Source: Styela clava (Eukaryota > Chordata > Ascidiacea > Stolidobranchia > Styelidae). From it: DNA of 64,000 nucleotides. Shown here one piece after another: positions 11,878 through 21,865 of this stretch. The stretch spans positions 2,719,001 to 2,783,000 of the forward strand of contig NC_135258.1 in the NCBI RefSeq assembly GCF_964204865.1. The letters run 5' to 3'. A program made the position numbers and the translations under genes. Numbering within the stretch: the stretch's first letter is position 1; the number at the start of each line of letters is the position of its first letter. The notes below the pieces were generated by a model, which did not search any database, had not been told where the DNA came from, and worked only from the letters and a program-made list of their open reading frames with translations.

Positions 11878-11944
11878 GAAAGCCGCTATAGCGGCTTTCC
11901 CGAGACAAGTCTTCTGACGCTGAAAGCCGATTTAGCGGCTTTTC
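11878..11944. other. Pair of near-identical palindromes
   Basis: 11878-11899 is a perfect 22-bp palindrome (arms GAAAGCCGCTA). 11922-11944 repeats it with small changes (GAAAGCCG...CGGCTTTTC). The SINE tail of this window contains a similar self-complementary motif (AAGCCG TCTTAT CGGCTT), so the pair could derive from SINE tails. Function unknown. Confidence 0.6.
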
Positions 11945-12229
11945 CTCATGCATATGACTGATCACTTTCCAAACATCAGCTTCAGCAGCAGACTCATTGA
12001 CTATGTTCAGTAACTGTCTAGAGGAGTCAAAGCCACCAAAACAATAAATCTTGTTTTGAAAAACTGTCAATCCTGATCCTTCCAACGGTTGTGGCGTATT
12101 GTTTAGGCTTGTCCATGTGTTTGAATTGGCATCATACTTCTCAGCAGAAGTAATATCATTATATAAAGCAGAACTCCCGATAACATAAATGTTGAACAGC
12201 TGGTGGATATTTTCCATGGTCTTCAACAA
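11945..12229 (-). pseudogene. BTB-Kelch pseudogene fragment K6
   Basis: About 95 codons of one or two Kelch blades on the minus strand: IYVIGSSALYNDIT, YDANSNTWTSLNN, GSGLTVFQNKIYCFGG and DVWKVISHM, close to K4 (40.7-42.5 kb). Both sides are cut off: by the palindrome pair at 11.9 kb, and by the terminus of a hAT element at about 12222-12230. A frameshift is needed at the right end, where the codons for the segment before YPPAV are altered. A dead fragment. Confidence 0.8.
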
Positions 12230-12628
12230 TGATCCCTCTAATTTTTTGTAGTATGTGTGCGCAGAAATTTTGGTGTGTGCGCACTTCTTTGGAAATGATT
12301 AATATTTGTGCAAAAACCAATGAATAAATTTTGGCGTTCTAACCAGGTATTAGGTGGGCTTATTAAGAAAATTTTGGTTATTAAATAAGTTTTTTTATAG
12401 ATTGTAAATGCTTTAGTGAAGGTTATATGTTATCAGTAGATAACAATGAACATACATGGAAAATAATAAATGAAATTGATTGTAACAGATGGTTTTATTT
12501 GACTTCAAATACAGGGTGAAAAAAGAGCAAAAGAAACAAAACAATTGGAGCAATGTTTTTCAAAAAGAAACGTTAGCTCTATCACATGTCAGGGGACGAT
12601 ATGCTATAAAAGGTCGAGGATCTATGTT

Positions 12629-13354
12629 TCACAGTATTTCTTCACTTCCATGGACCAACTTCTCACGTCTATCCTTCTTGCTGACCCATTCTTCATAAAC
12701 CTTCACCTTGTCTATAACACATTCATTTCGCTGATAAGACTTGACCCTCATTATCATGTCCAAATGCCTTTCTCCCAGTCTGTTGCTTAGCTTGATTTTG
12801 ATGGAATTCATCAAACTAAACCCGCGCTCACCTTCAACGCTGGATGCAAGAAAAGTCCCACCGATATCTACAAGCTTTGTCAATTCTCTAAACTGTTCAT
12901 GCTGAAATGTAAAGTTTATCAAATCAGCAAAAGTGCTAACAACTCCAGCCTCAATTTTTTCAGCTATTGCGTATTTAAAATCTGTGTACTGATCATTATT
13001 TAAATTTTGTTCTGGCAAAACAAACTCATATTTAGAACACAGATCTTTAATTTCGGTGATACCAAAAGCATAGCAAGGGGATTTCAATGCAGCACAATCA
13101 AAAGCTACCCAGTCTTGCACTTCTGGGAATCTTTCTATCATATGATCACATAAAAGCCTTATAAAATCCAGCAGTCCTTCAGACTCAAATATGGCAGTTT
13201 TTTCTTCATATATTCTAGCTAACAAATTATCCACTCTTTCACCCCAAAATGTTGTGTCACCAAGATACTTCTGCCGTAGTTTATTTATTTTTGCATGTGC
13301 AAAATTCTGTGCATCATCGATGCAATGAGTAGAAACTTCCAAATACTTGCTCAT
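12629..13354 (-). pseudogene. hAT transposase C-terminal half (KIAA1586/ZNF862-like)
   Basis: A 241-codon ORF. Its C-terminal third is the hAT dimerisation region: LASSVEGERGFSLMN, then IKLSNRLGERHLDMIMRV, close to the A-S-ERGFS-MN-IK-NRL consensus. The N-terminal part is helical (ARIYEEKTAIFESEGLLDF) and matches the spacer seen in KIAA1586/ZNF862-type hAT proteins. The end is intact at a stop (12629). The catalytic N-terminal half is separated by 1.9 kb of other repeats, so this is a transposon remnant even though this ORF is unbroken. Confidence 0.8.
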
Positions 13355-13364
13355 TAATCAATTG

Positions 13365-14300
13365 TGCCCTGCATTTTTTACGTCGTAAAATAAAAGAGAA
13401 TGTCCTTAAATTAGCTTATAACCCTTCTTTCATTTTGAACTTTCATAACGGCGGTTACATACGCGTTACTGAATTACAATCAATTCTTATTTATCATTAT
13501 CATCGCCAACTAAAAAAGACAACATATCGTAAAGATAAAGAAGTCTGGCGGTGTTAATTGCGCTACAGTGATAATACACAGAATAATATCGTTTTGACGA
13601 AACCATAATGCGCGACCGTAAAACGACGGTGCTGCTTTTTTGTGGGAGAAATTTCGCATGAAAAAATTTTCTCAAACGTAATGCGACCCATGTAAAGGGG
13701 GGCGTCATTAATATAGGATGGGGTTGACATATTTACCCAGATGGAGAGGAAAGCCGATTCCCTGCTATTGTTCGAATTTTTGTCTTCGTTTTTAATATTC
13801 AAGATATTCCAGACTGACAGAGTAATTTAAAATAGGGTAGCCCTGGGGATTCGTATGGAGCACCTTATAAACAATGATTGTGAGAAGGCGTGGTTCGCCA
13901 TACATTTAGGCCTTCTTATCGCCTTTGCTTCCCCTTGATAGATATGTACTTAAATCCCATGCTCTAATCAGAAATAACCGCACTTGACTTCATATTCTGT
14001 GCTATAGCTACGTTTTCTGCCTAATAGTTATGCATTCTCAATTAGCATATGGTCATAGTTAGTATGTTTTCAGCGTACCATACTTCGAAACCCAAAACCG
14101 AACACGAATCGAAAAATTAAAAGCCTCAATACGGCCAATTTCGCACCCAGCCCAGCTGAAACAAAGGAATTTTGGCAGCGAACGATGTGCTTTCTCCATG
14201 TGCAACGAACCATATAGCTGGATCACGTAAAAATGAAGGGCATAATGGATTAATGAAAAAATATTTGGAAGTTTCTACTCATTGTATATATGCTCATTGA
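13365..14300. other. Repeat scraps inside the hAT element
   Basis: No gene. 13710-13760 resembles the SINE tail (GAGAGGAAAGCCGAT) in antisense, and 13880-13950 resembles the same tail in sense (GTGGTTCGCCATA...). 14236-14290 is an inverted copy of 13300-13365 (AAATATTTGGAAGTTTCTACTCATTG), so a short stretch of the transposase gene has been duplicated in opposite orientation. Confidence 0.55.
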
Positions 14301-14365
14301 TCGGTGTTAATCCTTGTCTTTGGAAAATTTCACACAAAGCAGCTAGTTGCTCAAAATCCTCATTT

Positions 14366-15262
14366 AAAACTTCCAAAGCTATATGAAATCTATGGTGGCC
14401 CATCGTTGTCACGCGTCAAATTGAAAATAAAAAATGAAATAAAAAAACTTAAAATGAAAGTAAAAAAATTGTTGTGGAAAAAAAATGCAAAAAAAAAATG
14501 AAAAAATAAAAACGAAAATAAAATAAAAATGGAATAAAGAAAGTAAAAAAAAATTGAAAAAAAAAACGTGAATGAAAAGAAAATAAAAAGGTTGACAACG
14601 ATGGGCCGCCTCATATAGCTTCCAAAGCTATATGAAATCTATGGTGGCCCATCGTTGTCACGCGTCAAATTGAAAATAAAAAATGAAATAAAAAAACTTA
14701 CAATAAAAGTAAAATAAAAAAATTGTTGTGGAAAAAAAATGCAAAAAAAAAATGAAAAAATAAAAACGAAAATAAAATAAAAATGGAATGAAGAAAGTAA
14801 AAAAAAATTGAAAAAAAAAACGTGAATGAAAAGAAAATAAAAAGGTTGACAACGATGGGCCGCCTCGCCTCGGAAAATTTATAGAACATTTTCGTTTTGA
14901 ATTTGTTGAATATTGCTCGAGAAAATCAGTAGTGAGTTAGACCCATGAAACACCGTTTATGCGCGTAGGACTATGCATGACAACGTTGGTCCCAAGCAGA
15001 AGCAAATTTTCTCAAAATAAAAACGCGTGACGAGGCGGCCCATCGTTGTCCACCTTTTTATTTTATTCACGTTTTTTTTTCTCCCAATTTTTTTTTTCCT
15101 TTTTTCTATTCCGTTTTTATTTTATTTTCGTTTTTATTTTTAATTTTTTTTTTGTTTTTTCACAACTATTTTTTTATTTTACTTTTATTTTAAGTTTTTT
15201 ATTTTAAATTTTTTTTTTTCAATTTTACGCGTGGCAACGATGGGCCACCATAGAACTCCATT
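14366..15262. repeat. Three A-rich elements with GGCCCATCGTTGTC terminal inverted repeats
   Basis: Two tandem copies (about 14396-14608 and 14646-14862), nearly identical including flanking AGCTATATGAAATCTATGGT, and a third in inverted orientation (about 15033-15250). Each starts GGCCCATCGTTGTC and ends with its complement. Interiors are almost pure A with scattered G, T and C on one strand (AAAATAAAAACGAAAAT and similar). No coding. The long open frames here come from base composition. Confidence 0.75.
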
Positions 15263-15274
15263 ATTTTTTAATTT

Positions 15275-16235
15275 TTAAAAACAATATTTAGAAATTGGGT
15301 CATTAGATTTCATCTCTTCAAAATATGCAATCAAGCATATTTCATAGTTTTTAATGATGGACTGCAGAGCAAAGTGACGTAACAACCATCGAACTTCATT
15401 AAGTGGTTTAAAAGCAATCGCTTCGTTTTCACAAGCTGCATCAAAATCTTGAAATTTACAGCGGTTGGTTGTAGAACGAGAAAACATGGAATAAATAGTT
15501 CGCATTAACGTTTCGATATATTGCAATAGCTTCACTTCTTCCCATGTATCAACTAATGCCCAAATCCTCCCGATGTGCAACGCAGTGTTGTTGTACTAAA
15601 TGTGGTATACGTTCTTTGAGCTTCGCCACCACACCATTTCTTCTACCTAGCATTACTGCTGCACCATCGGATGTAAACATAACCATTTTATGCAGCTTCA
15701 GTCTATATTTTTTGTAAAACTCTTTAATTACAGTGACAATAGATGAAGCATCACATGACTTTAGTTGTATGATTCCACCAAATCTAGTTTTATATTCAAA
15801 AGAGACTCTCTATTTAAAATATGAAATCAGAAATTTGCTTACGGATATATCTGTACTTCCATCTACAGTTAGAGTGTGAAAATCGGCAGAAGCTATTTAT
15901 TCCATTGTTTCCTGGCTAATAACAACATTAGTAGATTCCAAAAATTCAAAAGCGTAATTTTTGCATCGCCAACTTTCAGGTATTCGAACATACTTAGCCA
16001 TGTGGTCGATGATATCTTGCACAGAAAGTAAAGAAATGTTCATCTTTACTGCCAATAGAAGGTTGTCAATAAGAATTACAATCTCTTCCTTACATGCACT
16101 CTTTCGATTAAGTTCCTCTGGGGTTTCACTTAGCATTTTTAATATTCCATGGGCTGGTAATGAAGGGGAAATACGTCTGTGGGCAGTAAATCTATGCGTG
16201 TGCGCAGCCCCTGAAAGCTGTGTGCGCGCGCGCAC
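15275..16235 (-). pseudogene. hAT transposase N-terminal/middle part, broken
   Basis: ORF 15897-16235 includes SVQDIIDHMAKYVRIPESW and YAFEFLESTNVVISQETM, the segment before the first catalytic aspartate in KIAA1586-like transposases. Between 15600 and 15895 the minus strand still shows a DGAAVMLGR-like catalytic block, but in broken frame. ORF 15275-15580 continues with NEVRWLLRHFALQSI, the conserved Trp region. It pairs with the C-terminal half at 12629-13354. Several stops and frameshifts. Confidence 0.7.
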
Positions 16236-16289
16236 TCCAGAGGGAACACTGGTTCAACAACATTCATTTATGTTTACTAATTGATTATT

Positions 16290-18384
16290 TTTAGGAGCCA
16301 AATTGTGCAATATCGCTCGTTGGGCAGCATTGTGTGGGACACCGTTTGGCATTGGCCGTTAAAGATGCTTACGCTGAGGATAATGCAATGCAACAATTGG
16401 ACCATCTGATGAATTTGATTTATTCTTATTTGGCAAGTAAGTTGGCGGCCAATTGTAAAATGACGCGCAACAATTACCATTTGAATGTCCTTTAAATTTA
16501 AGTAGCTGTCTCATTTTACCAGGGCCCCTGTTCACAGATCCGGACTGGAGCAATGCATTGCAATTACACAAGAAAAAGGTGTGCGCATGACTGCGATTGC
16601 CAAAACAAGATGGCAATCTTGCGGTGCCGCAGTCAAAGCCACATGCGCCACTTATAAATCATTGCATACGTATCTTGAAGAAAGAAATGTCCAGAGACAA
16701 GAACCTACCGCTTCTTTAATAAGTTCGTATCTCGCGAATCAAGAGTAAGTACAACCTTTTTTTACACAGATTAATACAGTTTAAACCCAAGACTGTATAA
16801 TAATTTTATTTCAGGAATTCCTTATTGATGCACTTTATTCGCGACGTATTCGATCTGCTTGATCCCATCAGTAAAATGCTCCAGGCAGATTTTGTAAGCC
16901 CGCACAGAGCGCAGGCTAAAGTGAATATGGTACGATCGGTTGAAGTACTTTAATAGTTTTAATTAGAAATATTCGAACGGCACAGTATATATATTTACAT
17001 ATCACAAGTCAGAAAATGATTGGTAAAATTTAGATCTGCACTGTTCTTGAATTGACATACCTGACTAAAGCGCCCGGAAAAATATCCTGGGGAAGACATA
17101 TGGCGGGGGCATTGCTAATTTACCAACAAGGAACGCTTCAATTTGAACCAATTAGTAGAAGCTCTCGTTCCAGGGACAAAACAGTGGGAACTCCGAACGT
17201 TATAATCGAACGTGTTGAAGTAAAATCTAAGAAATTTGTGAGTTCGTGTTTATGCTCGTTAGTCGTTATCGATATTAAAATTTTAAAGGCAATAAAATAA
17301 AATCGAGGTAAAATAATGCGTTAGAGATTACTTTCTTTATTTTTTGTAGGTGGAAAACCTTTTAATTAGCTTCATCGACGATTTCCCGGAAGTGAACTAA
17401 TGGAAGCATTTGAAATTTTGGACCCAGTTTAATTGCCAACTGTTGTTACAAATCGAAGCGAATACGGCTTAGAAGAGGCTCAACGTTTGGCTAAAAAGTA
17501 ACTTTTATACATATTCCGTTGAATCTTAATGAATACCATGTGGTAGTTTAGCAAAGCTGTTTTGTTTTTGCTCATATTGCTTGTTGAAAGTACGTAATTT
17601 CATTCAGACAAAATCATAATCCATAAAATTCTCGCTTGGGGAAAAGCCGGAACTACACTTCAAGTTGCGAGTATATTAATTGACGTTTATTTTAACTTAC
17701 TTAGATACCTTTGATCGAAGAATTCACAAACAACGACAAGAAGGCAGTAGTGATGGAATGGCAAATTCTTCTTCAGGATCTGCATAGTCTCCAATTACCG
17801 ACTATGGAAAACGTAAGTTCTATCAGTACTATTTGTATTTATTTGTCGTATGCTTCTGGTTTCTTATCAAACACACACCCACTTGGCTTTGAAGCATATA
17901 AAACCTAATTTAACAGAGGCAAATAAATTACAAGTATGCAAGTACTTGGCGGCAGCGCCCGAGTGCCCATGCTTTCATGTGCTGGGCAACTTTGCAGCTG
18001 GTACCTCGGGGGCCGAACGAGGATTTTATCCAACGAACATAATTAAGACGAAACACAGTTAAAAATTATTAGAACAATTTTAAAAGTATGAGAATTTGAG
18101 AAAACTTTTTACTGATTTAGACAATAGGAGTATATTATATATTTGATATTGATAAATACCACTTTTGTAGGAATAAGCTTAGCAGCAGACACCTAACAAT
18201 GCTTCTGAGATGTGGCAGGGAGACATCCATAAAAACAGACAAAGCGGAATCATTCTTCATGGATTTCTTGCAACATTGGAAAGATTCCAAGCTACGTCAC
18301 CACGAACGTGCTGCAGAAGCCACGCCATCCTTCGTAATTAAGAAAGAGATGGCCGACGATAAGGAATCGGCATTATTAATTTAA
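16290..18384 (+). pseudogene. Intron-containing hAT transposase pseudogene
   Basis: Exon-like blocks on the plus strand with splice-like borders: about 16298-16437 (CVGHRLALAVKDAY; donor GTAAGT), 16523-16744 (AIAKTRWQSCGAAVKAT and SSYLANQE; donor GTAAGT), 16815-16930 (MHFIRDVFDLLDPISKMLQ), about 17040-17237 (PNVIIERVEVKSKKF; donor GTGAGT), 17350-17505, 17705-17812, 17914-18059 (TSGAERGFYPTNIIKTKH) and 18172-18384 (NKLSSRHLTMLLRCG). The last two together form the hAT C-terminal dimerisation motif. In-frame stops in the fifth block and a mutated donor after the seventh show decay. No terminal repeats were identified. Confidence 0.65.
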
Positions 18385-19382
18385 AAAATATAAATTATGC
18401 TACATCGTTCTCAGTTTTTTTTATTCGTTCGTTTTTGTATTTTTATTTGTGAATAAAACAAATGTGTGCAATTTTGTTATTGAGGGTAGACCCCCGGGAT
18501 CTTTGGTGCACCACTCATGCAAAATGTATGTTATGATTTAAGAAAAATACCGTCGTTATTTTTTAAAATAACAAATAAATAATTATCCGATTGGTTCTGG
18601 CTCCGTTTGCAGATTCTTTTATGCACATACTTTATGTGCTAAGCAGGTGTTCTTTTGTTAGCGATGAATCCGCTTGTTTTAAACAAGGATTTAAACGAAT
18701 CGCGACAGGTGTCTTTCGTTACCGATGAATTACCTTGTTTTAATCAATATTTAAAGGAAACTGCGTTAACAGAAAGACTCCTTATATTCGTGATATTCAC
18801 AAAAGGAGCGCTTTTTCTAGTATTTAAGCAGTTTGAAATGAGTTATAACAAAAGCTACGGCATTAAACTTGTTAAAATCGGCAATAGCACTTTCGCACTT
18901 TTTTTTCGATTGCGAAGCACTTTCGCTCTCATAATTTCCTTAGAGTTAACACTGTTCATAACATTATTGGTCTTGTAATCTTATGTTGTATGTAATCGAT
19001 AATAATACCTCAATAAACCTGCTGAGCTTATAAATCTGTGTTTCTATGATACGACAAGCTTATGTGCCCCCTGCCTTGCCTGTACATCTTGCATTAGAGC
19101 CTTGTTGACTATCCAGCGACACCACTATTCGAAGATGGTGTGGTGGCAAAGACTCCTGAACTGATCTATAGCACTTGACTTCGAACTCTAGCGTTGAACC
19201 AAGATTGACGACTGAACCATCATGAACGTATCTGAAGAAAATATTCATCTGTTCATAATTACAGATTGCTGTAGTTTGTGCAATGTTTCCAAAAATGTAC
19301 TTAAAAGACTTTTTAAACTGCCCCTGCACTTCCTTTGTTTTCATGCTAAACCCACCAATTCAGTCCTAACTTGGACGCTATC
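18385..19382. other. Non-coding stretch, no gene supported
   Basis: The open frame at 18655-18978 has a hydrophobic C-terminus but no recognisable domain. A near-direct repeat lies inside it (TTGTTAGCGATGAATCCGC and TTCGTTACCGATGAATTACC). Nothing else supports a gene. Confidence 0.4.
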
Positions 19383-19390
19383 GACTAGGG

Positions 19391-20514
19391 CAGGGGTGTG
19401 CAACCTTTTTCGCAGGCGGGCCAAATATCAATAACTGGGCAAAACCGCGGGCCGCACCTTCATTTAAAATTGGCTTTATATTAGTTGCAGGCACAAAATA
19501 GTTTCTTTTTGTTAATGATCTCATGTTGTCATCATGAGGGGTCCTTGCAGAAAACGCATAAATATCTTAAAAGTGTAATCCAAATATAATGTCACACCCA
19601 ATTTAAAAGAATTCGGTGAGAAATTTGCTGCTGGATTCTTTTCCTGGCTACTTTTATCCAAATTTGCTTAAATGGAAGTGCTAGCAATAGCATATTTGAA
19701 GCCATGACTTCTTCAAATGTGGAAAGTTATCTTAGTTGAGATGTTCTCGGTATAATACGCCAAGATCCATTCCAAATACTTTGCTGTCAAATCTTATTCT
19801 AGATTAGATTTTAACAAAACCAACTGATAGGCTGGAACTAAAACTCATTTAGCTTTTGTATCTCTTAATATTACATTTTTTCAAACTGCTTTCCAGTAGC
19901 CTAATCTTCAATTGTCCGTTCTTACAAATTCATTAGCGTCTGCTCCGCATTTTTCTTTCAATTGTTCGCTGCTCGGCAAGGGACAGCTTCCTTGTGAATC
20001 GCGTTGTTCGCTTCGCTGTGAGGATGTTGTAACGTCATAGGCATAGATAATAAATTGGACTCGAATATAAGGATAGGATTTACATATTTATCCCGGGGGA
20101 GAGGAAAGCCGATAAGACGGCTTATCCATATGGCGAACCACGGCCTCTCGTCCGGTTACCATTCCAAGTCGGGTATGGGATTAGTTTGACTGTATTGTTT
20201 GTTTTCGGAAGCATGGACTTGGTGGTGGAGGAAGCCGTAACCGACCAGCGGTTACGTGAACCACCCAACGACGGCGAGGAGTCCAGCAATCCTCTCGCAC
20301 ATAACCATCCCTGCATGGGATTCGAACCTGCGAACCCACGCAGAGTAATTAGAGGTGCTGTGGCGAGCGTATTCCTAACGCTTAGCCCGTTGAGCCACAC
20401 CGTCGCGCCGCAACTCAACAGGAACCAGATCAAACTAAATTAAAAATTAATTTAGCTTGCCGCACACCATTCAAAATTGGCACTTCTCCGCGGGCCGCAC
20501 TTTGCATACCCCTG
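19391..20514. mobile_element. Non-autonomous hAT element with a SINE inside
   Basis: The ends CAGGGGTGTGCAAC and TTTGCATACCCCTG are inverted repeats. Flanking octamers GACTAGGG (19383-19390) and GATTAGGG (20515-20522) match at 7 of 8 positions. Both ends resemble the complete hAT at 5343-7965 (GCGGGCCGCAC near the right end), so it is probably a deletion derivative of that family. A SINE (20071-20411) is nested in it, so the SINE is younger. Confidence 0.82.
20071..20411 (-). mobile_element. tRNA-derived SINE, near full length, antisense
   Basis: Antisense full-length copy. In the sense direction it has the tRNA-like head with box B GGTTCGAATCC and a tail ending in GGGATAAATATGTAAATCC plus TATCC units. 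It is very similar to the copies at 43739-44049 and 45673-46020. The 103-codon and 85-codon ORFs here come from SINE sequence and are not genes. Confidence 0.88.
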
Positions 20515-20522
20515 GATTAGGG

Positions 20523-21710
20523 TATGACTGTACAGGAATGAACCCCGGGATGTCATAGTAACGCAAGTCTCCCAGTCCTATCACCACACTCTGATATTCT
20601 TTAGTCATATAAGTTTGAATAACACCTTTCAATGGGAAGTTTTGTATTCTTCTCCGGCTGACGGGAAGCAAATTTCTTGAAGAACCAAGTCAGTCAGAAA
20701 GTCATCTTTAAGTACATACAATTTTTGTATGTTAAATAGACTTTTGGAACTAAATTAGGTATGGTAACGGCAATGTGAAGGCAGAATAACGTTAATAATA
20801 GAACACTTGACAATATGATAAAACTTTAAAAGCCCGAAAATACTGCCATCACTAGTGAAATACCATTTGAAGACCTTTAAAACGAGCAACGTACCTACAC
20901 AAGCGAGAATATTTGCAAAGTTTGTCTGAACGACCAAAATCAAAACAATGGATCTTTCCCCGAGCATCGACTTCCTTGTTTTCTTCGTGACGTTGGCCAA
21001 TCAGCAAGATGCAAAAAGTGACGTAACAATGCCCCCTTTTCGCATTCGCTCAGACACTTTTCTCACTCGGACAGATTTTCAAGAGTGGTTATAAACATTA
21101 CCTCGTTTTTGAACTCTATTCGTTAGTTTTCAGTTGTCTTTCGAAAATTTAAATAAAAATCTGATAATTCAATCACAGAGAATGATAATAGAGAATTCAC
21201 TCGCGGGTTCAAAGGTCGTTCCACATGAGTAAAGAGGTACGGAAGTAGGAAATGCGATGTTTTTCTCAGCGCGATCTATTTCAGCGTTGGCCGTTTGGTG
21301 TCAAGATGTCGCGGGTTCGTATCCAGCCAATCCATCAGTTCAGGGTCATGATTCGGTAGTTTGCTTTCAGAATTATTAAATATGTTTCTTTACTGTATAC
21401 TATCAATATTGTATTGGCCTCTGCGATTGAAAACCACTGTATTTTACTCTATTTTTATTGGACTGCTATCTTACCATTTATTCTCATACTAAATCGATGC
21501 TAAAACCGTTACGGTATCTGTCTGAAATCAGCCACATAGCCTAATTAGTGAGAAAAAAAAGAAGTGTTGATTAATTAAAAGTCAAAAGCATTACCACGTT
21601 TAGATTGTCAATTTGCACAATCTCTGTAATTATTTTTCACATACCCAGCCTAGATCTAGTTTATTACTCAATAACTTATAAGTTATCTTACTTACTGTTA
21701 TTCATCTGTA
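20523..21710. other. Non-coding stretch; possible left inverted repeat of a large element
   Basis: No supported gene. 21223-21244 (GTTCCACATGAGTAAAGAGGT) is repeated in inverted orientation at about 31565-31590, and CTCAGCGC follows in both. This may mark the left edge of a large element reaching 31.6 kb. Confidence 0.4.
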
Positions 21711-21863
21711 ATGGCTACTTACGAGATACATGGAATTGTTGAGTTCCTTTTTGAGGATTTCGATAAAATCGAAGAATTTCCTCATTCGAAAGCATCAACA
21801 CAAGTAAAAAATAGAAGAACTCCGGAAGTTTCCGATGATCAAGTTATAAAATTGGTCAATAAC
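21711..21863 (+). CDS. Possible first exon of an unrecognised gene
   Basis: ATG at 21711 opens 51 codons that run to AAC followed by a good donor, GTAAGA (21864). The peptide starts MATYEIHGIVEFLFEDFDKI and is acidic, then basic. I do not recognise it. The donor lies at the edge of an inverted-repeat element (21866-25407), so a downstream partner exon cannot be identified; the transposase-like ORF at 25410 is one candidate. It is called only because start, open frame and donor coincide. Confidence 0.3.
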
Positions 21864-21865
21864 GT

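Larger units (their letters stand above)
12222..16251 (-). mobile_element. hAT transposon (KIAA1586-like), decayed, carrying nested insertions
   Basis: The left end CAATGATCCCTCTA and right end AGAGGGAACACTG are inverted copies of each other, each followed inward by a GTGTGCGCAC-type subterminal motif (12258-12290 and 16195-16235). Minus-strand transposase pieces lie at 15.28-16.24 kb and 12.63-13.35 kb. The middle (13.4-15.26 kb) is foreign: SINE-like scraps and A-rich inverted-repeat elements. Target duplications are imperfect (TTCAA shared on both sides). The left end cuts Kelch fragment K6. Confidence 0.65.

Noticed and set aside
11870-11950. Bacterial-style terminator hairpin
   Set aside because: The context is eukaryotic with no operon, and the palindromes lack a T-run.
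14390-14889. Phe-rich hydrophobic ORFs resembling membrane proteins
   Set aside because: They come from T-rich strands of A-rich elements; composition alone explains them.
20122-20443. ORFs of 103 and 85 codons at 20 kb, and the equivalent pair at 45.8-46.1 kb
   Set aside because: Both pairs lie in copies of one SINE; the same peptides appear because the SINE is repeated.
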